A stretch of 64,000 bases of DNA from Candidatus Gastranaerophilales bacterium (GTDB lineage: Bacteria > Cyanobacteriota > Vampirovibrionia > Gastranaerophilales > Gastranaerophilaceae). The stretch covers positions 31,322 through 95,321 of the forward strand of contig CALUUJ010000007.1 of NCBI GenBank assembly GCA_944323935.1. Reading direction: 5' to 3'. Position 1 is the first letter of the stretch. Each line of letters begins with the position of its first letter. The notes beneath the pieces are model-generated. The model searched no databases. It was not told the origin of the DNA and saw only the letters and a program-made list of their open reading frames with translations. Of the stretch, positions 27,964 through 35,345 are shown in pieces. The position numbers and the translations under genes were made by a program.

Positions 27964-28257
27964 CTAGGCTGCAACACCTTTTATTTCCGTAATTAAATAG
28001 TTTGCGATCCATTCAAAATCGCTATTGGATTCGGCTGCTTTTTGAAGATAATCAATAGATGATTCCCCAATCCTAATTAAAATCATCGCAACAATTCCTC
28101 TTGTTCTGCCTTTTACAACTTGAAGTGAATCAACAAGGGAAGGAACTGCTTCTTTACCGATATTAACAAGTTCGTTCTCAATTTCGTTCTTTACATTATT
28201 ATCAGCGTTTTCTAATTTATTTAAATATTCGTTTATTGGTAATAATACTGTGTTCAT
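27964..28257 (-). CDS. Small HEAT-repeat-like protein
   Basis: 97 residues of two or three helical repeats. The reading IENELVNIGKEAVPSLVDSL (residues ~25-44) matches a PBS-lyase-type HEAT repeat, and RGIVAMILIRIGESSIDYLQKAA continues it. No signal peptide. Such short HEAT proteins act as protein-binding scaffolds; its partner is unknown. AGAGG precedes the ATG. It lies alone between the direct-repeat element and a 310-base intergenic region. Confidence 0.65.
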   Translation of the reverse strand: MNTVLLPINEYLNKLENADNNVKNEIENELVNIGKEAVPSLVDSLQVVKGRTRGIVAMILIRIGESSIDYLQKAAESNSDFEWIANYLITEIKGVAA

Positions 28258-28568
28258 CTATTTGCCTCTTTTTATATTTCAAAACTTCCGATTTTATTAT
28301 AAAGCAAAAAATTCAAAATCCTGTTTTTTTAATATATTCTTTATATCAGTGCTACAACCAAGTAATATCAATGTTTTTTGTTCTACTTAAATAATAATTT
28401 TTATTGTAATTTGTGAAAAAATAGCCCGAATATATAGTATTAATATTACCTTTTGGTATATTTTTTTATTCCTGGAATGTGTTTAAACTGGAAATATCCT
28501 GAATTTAAATGGAATTTTTCAGGACTTGGGAGTATGTTTAATAAAAGTCATTACGGGGTATAGAAAAA
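28258..28568. other. Intergenic region without recognised gene
   Basis: 311 AT-rich bases. Apart from the presumed minus-strand promoter of the HEAT-like gene, it holds one short inverted repeat TCCTGA...TCAGGA (28498-28524). No tRNA or conserved RNA motif was recognised. Confidence 0.4.
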
Positions 28569-28877
28569 ATGCTAGTTGAAAAATACATTAATGGACTAAA
28601 TCAAAGAAGCCAAATAGAGTTTAAGAATATATCAAAAGATATAATTCCGTGGTTGGAACAAACAGCTCTGGAAAATAATTGCTTAATTGATAAAAAAGAG
28701 TGGAAAAGTAAGTATAACAGTTATGTTATTTATGACTATGAACCATTTTGTTCAGATGGCTTTGAGATTAATGTAACAGTGTCATCTCATGATATTAATT
28801 ATTTGTATTTTTTAAAATTTTTATACGATAACAAACTGGATACTATAGAGTATCTGAATAATTGTATAGGTGTGTAG
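28569..28877 (+). CDS. Hypothetical protein (102 aa)
   Basis: No family recognised. A small protein rich in Tyr and acidic residues, with no signal peptide or membrane helix. WLEQTALENNC and the strand-like EINVTVSSHDINYLYF suggest an alpha/beta fold. The ribosome binding site is weak (GGGGTATAG). Its composition is like neighbouring genes. The coding call rests mainly on length and on having no competing frame. Confidence 0.45.
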   Translation: MLVEKYINGLNQRSQIEFKNISKDIIPWLEQTALENNCLIDKKEWKSKYNSYVIYDYEPFCSDGFEINVTVSSHDINYLYFLKFLYDNKLDTIEYLNNCIGV

Positions 28878-28889
28878 TACAGTTTATTA

Positions 28890-28918
28890 TTGTAAAGATA
28901 TAAAACAAAATATATAAT
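28890..28918 (+). promoter_or_regulatory. Promoter of the membrane-anchored Hsp20-like gene
   Basis: TTGTAA (28890-28895), 17-base spacer and a perfect TATAAT (28913-28918), about 28 bases before the ATG. No CIRCE-like inverted repeat (TTAGCACTC-GAGTGCTAA) is present. Confidence 0.65.
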
Positions 28919-28945
28919 TAGATTGCAAGAAAGAAAGGAAGCAAT

Positions 28946-29557
28946 ATGGAAGAAAATAACGTAAATAATCAAAATGAAATGATGAAAGAAACAGATAAGC
29001 ACATTTGTTTTGAAAATCATTGTTGGAAAAAATGTTTGGCTATGATCTGTGCAGCATTTATCGGTGGTTTTTTGGCTTTTTATTTTGTAGCGGATCAAAT
29101 GATGCATAAATACTATAGACCTCATTTTAATCCTTATAAATTTGAAAAAAGAATGTTTGATGATATCGACAGAATGTATAAGCATGATATGAAAGCTTTT
29201 GAAGATGCTTTTAAGATGAAAGATAAATGGCATAAAATAAAAAAAATGCACGAATCGGATTTTGGCATGCCTATATTTATGATGGATTCAGTCAAAATTA
29301 AAACAGAATTCGATGATAATAAATTCAATATTATTGTAGGCCTAAAACCTTTTCAGAATGACGAAAATAAGGTTAATTATAATGTAGAAGGAAGAAAATT
29401 GACTGTTTTTGGAAGTTCTCAAGTGCAAGATAAAGAATATGAACAAGATGTTGCATTTTCTCAAGATTTTATACTTCCTGAAAATGCGGATACTGCCAAT
29501 ATCTCGAAAATTAAAGACGGAAACAAACTTATAATTTCTGTTCCGGTAAAGGAATAG
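28946..29557 (+). CDS. Membrane-anchored Hsp20/alpha-crystallin-like protein
   Basis: 203 residues. A transmembrane segment lies at about 32-52 (AMICAAFIGGFLAFYFVA) after a Cys-containing cytoplasmic tail. A Met/Lys/His/Phe-rich helical stretch follows (about 55-105). The C-terminal ~90 residues read as an Hsp20 beta-sandwich: FNIIVGLKPF, VEGRKLTVFGSS, FSQDFILPENADTANISKIKDGNKLIISVPV, the last part being the usual L-I-I-V-P end of the domain. Small heat-shock proteins are normally soluble; a membrane tether with the domain presumably outside or in the periplasm is unusual. It could act as a holdase for envelope proteins (inference). It has its own promoter and terminator. Confidence 0.7.
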   Translation: MEENNVNNQNEMMKETDKHICFENHCWKKCLAMICAAFIGGFLAFYFVADQMMHKYYRPHFNPYKFEKRMFDDIDRMYKHDMKAFEDAFKMKDKWHKIKKMHESDFGMPIFMMDSVKIKTEFDDNKFNIIVGLKPFQNDENKVNYNVEGRKLTVFGSSQVQDKEYEQDVAFSQDFILPENADTANISKIKDGNKLIISVPVKE

Positions 29558-29571
29558 AATCTGCATAAAAT

Positions 29572-29606
29572 AATAACAGGGCCTGCGATTTTGCAAGCCC
29601 TGTTTT
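29572..29606 (+). terminator. Terminator after the Hsp20-like gene
   Basis: AACAGGGCcTGC pairs with GCAaGCCCTGTT around a short loop; a run of seven T follows. The convergent gene at 29608 starts its 3' end immediately after. Confidence 0.85.
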
Positions 29607-29607
29607 T

Positions 29608-29838
29608 TTATGCTTCAATAAATAATCTTCTTCCTACAATATTTGGTTTTCCATTATAATAACCTGCAAAATAGCCGCCTTTTACCGGTTTATTTATTGC
29701 ATAGTTATTTCTTTGTTGAGGTTGTACAAAAGGATTTTCAAAAGGATTGTATCCTGTATTTGTTGATGTAATACTTTGTGTTGATACGCTTGGCGTATAG
29801 AATACCTGAGCTACCATATTTTTCAAACTGTTAATCAT
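29608..29838 (-). CDS. Hypothetical protein (76 aa)
   Basis: Short polar protein, rich in Asn, Pro, Gln and Ser in the middle, with a conserved-looking Gly/Tyr C-terminus (GGYFAGYYNGKPNIVGRRLFIEA). No signal peptide or cysteine. GAAGGA sits 7 bases before the ATG. It is probably a lineage-specific small protein; no function is assigned. Confidence 0.5.
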   Translation of the reverse strand: MINSLKNMVAQVFYTPSVSTQSITSTNTGYNPFENPFVQPQQRNNYAINKPVKGGYFAGYYNGKPNIVGRRLFIEA

Positions 29839-30072
29839 ATATTATTCCTTCGCAACATACACATTATAACTTATAATGATAAAACATGTAATGTCATTAT
29901 TATATATTTATTTTATCAAAAATCTTTTATTTTTAATAAAAAATACACTTTTTAAAGTAATTTTAAACCTATTTTTAAATACATGTTTAAAAGATTAATT
30001 TATTGGGAATATTCAAGTTATAAGTCACAGAAAACAACAAAAATAAAATATAAAAAAGGAATAAATATAGTA

Positions 30073-30160
30073 ATATAACATGTTTTGCCGTTAGATTTGA
30101 CGGGTCAGCTATATGCGCCGTATTTATTAGAATAAGAGGCGAACATTAGTTTTGTTATAT
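30073..30160 (+). ncRNA. Candidate structured RNA (two hairpins closed by an 8-bp stem)
   Basis: ATATAACA (30073-30080) pairs with TGTTATAT (30153-30160). Inside are hairpin 1, CCGTTA-GATT-TTGACGG-type (30088-30103), and hairpin 2, CGCC...GGCG (30116-30141) with an inner TTAT/ATAA stem. The island is richer in GC than its flanks. I recognise no known riboswitch core in it, and the strand is uncertain. It lies ~195 bases upstream of the prepilin promoter, so it is unlikely to be that gene's leader. Confidence 0.3.
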
Positions 30161-30354
30161 GTGTTTATGTCAATTTATTTTATTTTGAATTTGTGATTAA
30201 GGTTGAAAATAATACTTAAAAATATAGAAACTTATAATAATTCTGAATGCTAAAAGTACAAGAAAACGAAAGTTAATGAAAAAATGAGTTGTCTTCAAAT
30301 TCTACAACGAAACGTGTGTGTGGATCTGGAAGGTTTGTTAATTTTTGTTAATAC

Positions 30355-30383
30355 TTGACGAATTGTTAAAAAAAGTATACAAT
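30355..30383 (+). promoter_or_regulatory. Promoter of the prepilin-like gene
   Basis: TTGACG (30355-30360) and TACAAT (30378-30383) with a 17-base spacer, ~48 bases before the start; one of the best promoters in the window. Confidence 0.75.
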
Positions 30384-30430
30384 TGACTGGTATTTGGAAA
30401 AAGTTTCGAAAAAACGAAAGGTAAAAAATT

Positions 30431-31060
30431 ATGAAAAAATTAGGTTTCACCCTTGCCGAAGTTTTAATTACTTTGGTTATCATCGGTGTAATCGCTGCTA
30501 TGACAGTTCCTACATTGATGAACAATACTAATGCTCAAGAATATCGTTCAGCATTAAAGAAAGCTATTTCAGGTCTTAACCAAGCTTTAACTTTAAACTA
30601 TGCATTAGAAGGTTTATCTGCTCAAGATTACTCTACAGGTACAGATTTAGTTGAAGATGTATTTAAGAGAAGAATGAGCGTTATTGATGGAGATACATCT
30701 TTTACAACTGCTGATTGTGATGGTACAGATGTATTTACTACAGCTGATGGTATGATGTTCTGTGTAAAAGGCTTTACTTCTGAAATGTCAGATGACCAAG
30801 GTACTTTGTGTGACTCTTACAATACAACAGCTTGTGTTGAAGGTTCAAATGCAGATGCAGCTGGTGGCGCTAATATTTGGATTGACGTAAACGGTGTTAA
30901 AAAACCAAACAGAGCTACAACATCAGCTAAGAGACCAAGAGACGTTTACCAAGCAACAATTTACGCTCAAAAAGTTGTTCCTTATGGCGAACCAACTCAA
31001 GGTGTTATGTTTGACAAAGGTACTGAAGGTGCTGTTGAACAAGCTGACGACACTCCTTAG
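30431..31060 (+). CDS. Type IV pilin/pseudopilin-like protein (copy 1)
   Basis: 209 residues. The N-terminus MKKLGFTLAEVLITLVIIGVI is a textbook class III prepilin leader: a short basic leader ending in G, then F+1 and E+5 at the start of a hydrophobic helix. GspO/PilD-type peptidase would cleave between G and F. The globular part has paired Cys (DCDGTDVF-FC and LCDS-ACVE) and a NIWIDVNGVKKPNR segment. It is a paralogue of the gene at 38707. Strong promoter, hairpin terminator and optimised codons suggest high expression of a major subunit. The assembly machinery is not in the window. Confidence 0.85.
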   Translation: MKKLGFTLAEVLITLVIIGVIAAMTVPTLMNNTNAQEYRSALKKAISGLNQALTLNYALEGLSAQDYSTGTDLVEDVFKRRMSVIDGDTSFTTADCDGTDVFTTADGMMFCVKGFTSEMSDDQGTLCDSYNTTACVEGSNADAAGGANIWIDVNGVKKPNRATTSAKRPRDVYQATIYAQKVVPYGEPTQGVMFDKGTEGAVEQADDTP

Positions 31061-31092
31061 TCTGAGTTTTTGGTATTAAACATAATATGTTT

Positions 31093-31125
31093 AAGAAGAG
31101 GCAAGTTAATTGCCTCTTCTTTTTA
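31093..31125 (+). terminator. Terminator after prepilin copy 1
   Basis: Perfect 12-base arms AAGAAGAGGCAA/TTGCCTCTTCTT, 5-base loop, followed by TTTT. Confidence 0.9.
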
Positions 31126-31172
31126 TGCAAAAATAAAAATATATACATACTGTAATAAAATGTTTAGATTTC

Positions 31173-31202
31173 TTGACTTATAAATATTTATTTAGATATC
31201 AT
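31173..31202 (+). promoter_or_regulatory. Promoter of the LysM protein gene
   Basis: TTGACT (31173-31178), 18-base spacer, TATCAT (31197-31202), 38 bases before the start. Confidence 0.5.
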
Positions 31203-31239
31203 GTGATTATTAAAGGGAAAGGATTGGGGTATATAATTT

Positions 31240-31833
31240 ATGAGAAATTCATCAATGTATAGATCTAACTTATCAGATGAAAAGGTGGCTTTTTTATCTG
31301 AATTAAAAAACAAAAGAGAATATAGTCAAACTCAACAAGAGGATTATACCCCCAGAGCATATAAAAGACCAAGTAAGCAAAATGAGCTTGATCTTTTGTG
31401 GCAGAATTTTAAGATTAATCCAAAAGAAGAGAAATCCCCAGGTGTATATTTATTAACGGGTTTTATAGCCGGTGCTTTATGTATGTTTGTTATGAATGCT
31501 ATTTTAAGTATCAGTTCTAATTTACCTTCAGGAACCTCATCTACATCATTAGGACAGCCAAAATTTGAAAAGAAAATATCAAGAAAAAGTAAATTGCCGC
31601 AGATTAGTTCAAATATTTCTGTTGTTCCTGCTACAGCTGAAACTATAGAAGAGGTTGCAATACCCACCGTAGAAACTTATACGGTAAAAGAAGGCGATTC
31701 AATGAGTTCTATTGTTTTTAGATTCTATGGTAAATATGATCCTGCTAAAGTTGAAAAAATAAGACAAGTGAATAAGTTAACAAATGCTCATAAACTTTCA
31801 ATCGGACAAAAGTTGATAATTCCGCTTGATTAA
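31240..31833 (+). CDS. Membrane-anchored LysM-domain protein
   Basis: 197 residues: a charged cytoplasmic N-terminal third, one transmembrane segment (about 67-88, VYLLTGFIAGALCMFVMNAIL), a Ser/Lys-rich linker, and a C-terminal LysM domain (about 146-196; YTVKEGDSMSSIVFRFYG, LSIGQKLIIPL). LysM binds N-acetylglucosamine in peptidoglycan, so the protein should tether membrane to wall. Without a catalytic domain it is probably structural or a division/cell-shape accessory. It has its own promoter and terminator. Confidence 0.82.
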   Translation: MRNSSMYRSNLSDEKVAFLSELKNKREYSQTQQEDYTPRAYKRPSKQNELDLLWQNFKINPKEEKSPGVYLLTGFIAGALCMFVMNAILSISSNLPSGTSSTSLGQPKFEKKISRKSKLPQISSNISVVPATAETIEEVAIPTVETYTVKEGDSMSSIVFRFYGKYDPAKVEKIRQVNKLTNAHKLSIGQKLIIPLD

Positions 31834-31848
31834 AAAATTTAGAATATA

Positions 31849-31885
31849 AGCAAGCCTTCTTATTTGGGAAGGCTTGCTTTCTTAT
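31849..31885 (+). terminator. Terminator after the LysM gene
   Basis: AGCAAGCCTTC/GAAGGCTTGCT, perfect 11-base arms with an 8-base loop and T-rich tail. Confidence 0.85.
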
Positions 31886-31914
31886 TTCTATTCATCAGGT
31901 GATGGTCTTATGAA

Positions 31915-31952
31915 TATAAAAAAAAGAACAGAATTTATAAGGGTTCTGTTCT
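31915..31952 (-). terminator. Terminator of gatB (minus strand)
   Basis: AGAACAGAA (31925-31933) pairs with TTCTGTTCT (31944-31952); the run of A to the left gives a T run on the minus-strand transcript. Confidence 0.75.
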
Positions 31953-31979
31953 ATAAATATATTTTGCTTTCTGTTAAAT

Positions 31980-33440
31980 TTAATTATTTAATGCTTCTTT
32001 TAATAGTTTATTTAATAATTGCGGATTTGCTCTGCCTTGAGTTTCTTTCATTACTTGACCTACAAAGAATCCAAACAACTTATCACGTCCGTTTCTGTAT
32101 AATTCAACTTGTGAAGGGTTGGATTTTACTACTTTTTTGCAGATTTCTTTTAATTCGCCTTCATCAGATATTACGCTTAAACCTTGTTTTTCAACAATTT
32201 CTTTAGCGCTTCCGCCTTCTTTTAACAATGTAATTACAATTTGTTTACCTATGTTATTTGAGATAGAACCTGAGGTAACCATATTAATTAATTCTGCAAA
32301 AGATTCAGCAGTTAATTTTGTTTCTTCAATTGTAACTTTTTCTTCTTTCAAGAAAGCTGCAATTTCTTTCATTAAGAAGTTGTTTGCAACTTTTGCATCT
32401 GCACCTAAAGCTACAACTTTATCATAGAAAAGTGCAATATCTTGTTGTTCAACTAACACATTAGCATCATAAGGTGTTAATCCGTAAGAAACATAACGTT
32501 CTCTTCTTTTTTGAGGAAGCTCTGGCATCTTTGCAGCTATTTCGTTTACCCATTCCCTTGAAATTTCTAAAGGCATTAAATCGGGTTCCGGGAAATATCT
32601 GTAATCGTGGGCATCTTCTTTTCCTCTCATAGATTTTGTAACGCCCTGATTATCATCCCATAATCTGGTTTCTTGAACTACTTCTTCTCCTGCTTCTACA
32701 AGGTCAATTTGTCTGTCTATTTCGTATTCAATAGCTCTTTGAAGTGCTCTGAAACTATTTACGTTTTTAATTTCTGCTCTTGTACCGAATTCTTTTTGCC
32801 CCAAAGGTCTTATAGAGATATTAGCATCACATCTCATAGAACCTTCTTCTAAATTTCCATCGCATACGCCTATATATCTTAGAGTAGTTCTTAATTCTTC
32901 CATATATGCTCTTGCTTCATCGGACGAACGCATATCAGGTTCTGATACGATTTCTAATAATGGTGTTCCTGCTCTGTTTAAGTCAACTAAAGAATAGCTT
33001 GAGCCTGCAATTCCTGATGAACCCATATGAACGAGTTTACCGGCATCTTCTTCCAAGTGAGCCCTTGTTATACCTATTCTTTTACCTTCTATATCAATAT
33101 AACCGTTTACACAAATTGGTTGGTCATATTGTGAAATTTGGTAACCTTTTGGAAGATCAGGATAAAAATATTGTTTTCTGTCAAATTTACAGTATTGAGG
33201 AATTGTACAATTTAAAGCTAAACCTGTTAATATACCCATATTAACAACTTCTTTATTCAGAACAGGTAATACTCCGGGCATACCTAATGTAATCGGGCTT
33301 ACTTGAGTATTTTGTTCATTACCGAATTCTGTAGAATCACATGCAAAAATTTTGGATTTTGTTTTTAATTGAGCATGTACTTCTAAGCCTATTACAACTT
33401 CATATTTTTTTCTTAATTCTTCCATTGTTGCAGTTGTCAT
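31980..33440 (-). CDS. gatB: Aspartyl/glutamyl-tRNA amidotransferase subunit B
   Basis: 486 residues: the catalytic kinase-like cradle (EVVIGLEVHAQLKTKSKIF, PDLPKGYQISQYDQPI, the signature LVDLNRAGTPLLEIVSEPD) followed by the helical and YqeY tail domain that binds tRNA (about 335-486). GatB activates the mischarged Glu-tRNA-Gln or Asp-tRNA-Asn for amidation. gatA and gatC are not adjacent. The ATG has GAGG upstream. Confidence 0.97.
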   Translation of the reverse strand: MTTATMEELRKKYEVVIGLEVHAQLKTKSKIFACDSTEFGNEQNTQVSPITLGMPGVLPVLNKEVVNMGILTGLALNCTIPQYCKFDRKQYFYPDLPKGYQISQYDQPICVNGYIDIEGKRIGITRAHLEEDAGKLVHMGSSGIAGSSYSLVDLNRAGTPLLEIVSEPDMRSSDEARAYMEELRTTLRYIGVCDGNLEEGSMRCDANISIRPLGQKEFGTRAEIKNVNSFRALQRAIEYEIDRQIDLVEAGEEVVQETRLWDDNQGVTKSMRGKEDAHDYRYFPEPDLMPLEISREWVNEIAAKMPELPQKRRERYVSYGLTPYDANVLVEQQDIALFYDKVVALGADAKVANNFLMKEIAAFLKEEKVTIEETKLTAESFAELINMVTSGSISNNIGKQIVITLLKEGGSAKEIVEKQGLSVISDEGELKEICKKVVKSNPSQVELYRNGRDKLFGFFVGQVMKETQGRANPQLLNKLLKEALNN

Positions 33441-33514
33441 TTAAAAATCCTCTGTTAATTTTCAATAAAAATCATACCACGAATATATTTGTATAACAAA
33501 AAAAATAATAGATT

Positions 33515-33542
33515 TTGAAATCCATTTTAAATGTAGTAAAAT
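33515..33542 (+). promoter_or_regulatory. Promoter of the secreted protein/Crp operon
   Basis: TTGAAA (33515-33520), 16-base spacer, TAAAAT (33537-33542). Confidence 0.5.
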
Positions 33543-33563
33543 GTCATATAGATTGGCGGATAT

Positions 33564-34697
33564 ATGAAAAAGAAAATAATTGCAATATTTATATTATTAG
33601 GATTATCTTTATCTGATGGTATATTGATAGCTCAAGCGCAAGAACCTTTTAAGGGCTATATTGAAGAAACAGATTTAAAAAATAAAGAAAATGATAAAAT
33701 TTTTACAAAGGAAAAAGAAAAACTCGAAGGTAATAAAGTTGTAGAATTAACTGTTTCTCAGGTTTTAGCCGGTACAACATCTGTTGAAGGAGATGAATTT
33801 TTTGCTGAAGTTTCAGAAGATGTTTTAGCGACAAGCGGAGTGCTTTTACCAAAAGGTACAGTTGCTCATGGCATTATAAGAAATATAGTAGACCCAAAAA
33901 GAATGGGAAGAGATGGTTACATTGAGCTTTCTTTTGATTATTTAATTACACCTGATGGAAGAGAAATACCCATTCAAGGTGAAATGACATCTAAATTGCA
34001 TCCTGCAAAATCGGTAGCAAAAGTAGCCGGTGAAAACATTGCATATACTGCTGTGGGCGGAGTAACCGGGGCTCTTGCAGCTTTAGAAATAGCAGGTATA
34101 CCTGGTGCCGTTGCAAGTCAGGGTTATACTTTGGCCGGGGGTGCTGCAATCGGTGGACTTATTGCACTTGGTATGAGTTTTTTCAGAAAAGGAAGTGACG
34201 TTTTAATTTCTCCGGGTGATGAAATTAAGGTTAAAATAGTCAGTTCTGAACCTATTCAAGTTATGACACATGAATCCGTAAGGCAGGATGAACTTGAATA
34301 TGAAGGACTTGAAGTAGATATTTCGGATGTTTTTTTGGAAAAAGATCCGTTTGATCACTTAAATACAATTTCTTTAGATTTAATTATAAAGAATAATTCA
34401 AAGTCTGATTTTTCGAGTTTTGATATTGAATTGGTAAACGATTTACATAATTCATATCATCCGTCAATTTTTTCTGATTACAAAAATTCATTGGCAATGA
34501 AAACAATAAAAAAAGGTGAAAATGTTTCGGGAATATTATCTTTTGCTGTAGATAACCCAAACAGACAGCACTGGCTGGTTTTTTATGACAGAAGAAACCA
34601 TAAGCCGCTTGCTAAAATCTCTATAGATAACGCTATAAAAGATTTGAAAATTACTGATTTAACGGAAAAAAGAAAAAAAAGAAAGAAAGTTTTTTAG
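33564..34697 (+). CDS. Secreted protein with TrbI/VirB10-like beta domain (hypothetical)
   Basis: 377 residues. Signal peptide at 1-26 (SDGILIAQAQ). A beta-rich domain follows (about 60-155), with LLPKGTVAHGIIRNIVDPKRMGRDGYIELSFDYLITPDGREIPIQGEM. This pattern of raising a value to a 'safe' plug surface resembles the C-terminal domain of TrbI/VirB10 and similar outer-membrane-plug proteins. A Gly/Ala-rich hydrophobic stretch (about 165-210) could insert in a membrane or pack as a hairpin, and a second beta domain ends it (about 225-360). The next gene starts one base after its stop. No conjugation genes are nearby, so only the fold is suggested. Confidence 0.55.
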   Translation: MKKKIIAIFILLGLSLSDGILIAQAQEPFKGYIEETDLKNKENDKIFTKEKEKLEGNKVVELTVSQVLAGTTSVEGDEFFAEVSEDVLATSGVLLPKGTVAHGIIRNIVDPKRMGRDGYIELSFDYLITPDGREIPIQGEMTSKLHPAKSVAKVAGENIAYTAVGGVTGALAALEIAGIPGAVASQGYTLAGGAAIGGLIALGMSFFRKGSDVLISPGDEIKVKIVSSEPIQVMTHESVRQDELEYEGLEVDISDVFLEKDPFDHLNTISLDLIIKNNSKSDFSSFDIELVNDLHNSYHPSIFSDYKNSLAMKTIKKGENVSGILSFAVDNPNRQHWLVFYDRRNHKPLAKISIDNAIKDLKITDLTEKRKKRKKVF

Positions 34698-34698
34698 A

Positions 34699-35334
34699 AT
34701 GCTGGATATTGATTTATTTGAAAAAATTAGTGATAACAGTGTCTTAGAACTTTTAAAATGTATTGGTATAAAAACAAAAGTTTTCCGTAAAAATGCTTAC
34801 ATATTAAAAAATTCAGCCAAAATTGACTATTTAGGAGTTATTTTAAGTGGAAATGCCGTTATTCAAAAAACTGATACACTTGGGAATATAACTATAGTTG
34901 AAAGATTAAAAGTTAATGATATCTTTGGTCATAACATAGTATGTTGCGGTTTAGATAAAAGTCCTGTTGATATTATTGCCGAAAATGGGTGTGAGATTTT
35001 ATTTTTACCTTTTGAGAAAGTTATTACTCCTTGTGAAAAACTTTGTCATTATCATTTGCAATTAATAAAAAATATTATGAAGATGATTTCAAAAAGAAAT
35101 TCTCTTCTAAATGATAAAATTGATATTATTGCTCAAAAAACTACTCGTGATAAGATTTTAGCATTATTAGAAACATTCAGAAACGGAGAGAAGGTTTTTT
35201 CTATTCCGTATTCTCGTGAAGAAATGGCAAAGTTTTTATGTGTAGATAGAAGCGCAATGTCGCGAGAACTATGTAAAATGAGAGATGAGGGTATTTTACG
35301 TTTTAATAAAAATCATTTTGAACTGTTTAAATAA
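34699..35334 (+). CDS. Crp/Fnr family transcriptional regulator
   Basis: 211 residues: a cyclic-nucleotide-binding-type beta-roll (about 15-120) and a C-terminal winged helix (about 150-210; SREEMAKFLCVDRSAMSRELCKM). The effector pocket does not show the cAMP-binding arginine/serine signature clearly, and no N-terminal Cys cluster of Fnr type is present. Cys residues are scattered (IVCCG, PCEKLC). It is cotranscribed with the preceding secreted protein, which may be a regulatory target or sensor. Confidence 0.82.
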   Translation: MLDIDLFEKISDNSVLELLKCIGIKTKVFRKNAYILKNSAKIDYLGVILSGNAVIQKTDTLGNITIVERLKVNDIFGHNIVCCGLDKSPVDIIAENGCEILFLPFEKVITPCEKLCHYHLQLIKNIMKMISKRNSLLNDKIDIIAQKTTRDKILALLETFRNGEKVFSIPYSREEMAKFLCVDRSAMSRELCKMRDEGILRFNKNHFELFK

Positions 35335-35345
35335 AAGATTATTTA

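Larger units (their letters stand above)
29839..30430. other. Long intergenic region upstream of the prepilin-like gene
   Basis: About 590 bases with no convincing reading frame. It carries a structured element at 30073-30160 and, near its right end, a strong promoter (30355-30383). The remainder is AT-rich and unremarkable. Confidence 0.6.

Noticed and set aside
30073..30160. Known riboswitch (c-di-GMP, guanidine, preQ1)
   Set aside because: None of their conserved core motifs was found; retained only as an unknown structured element.
31874..32206. Plus-strand open frame over the gatB 3' end
   Set aside because: It overlaps gatB antisense and includes its terminator; the composition is that of a shadow frame.
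33564..34697. Type IV secretion component (VirB10)
   Set aside because: Only a short beta segment is reminiscent; no other vir or trb genes are near, so it is listed as hypothetical.
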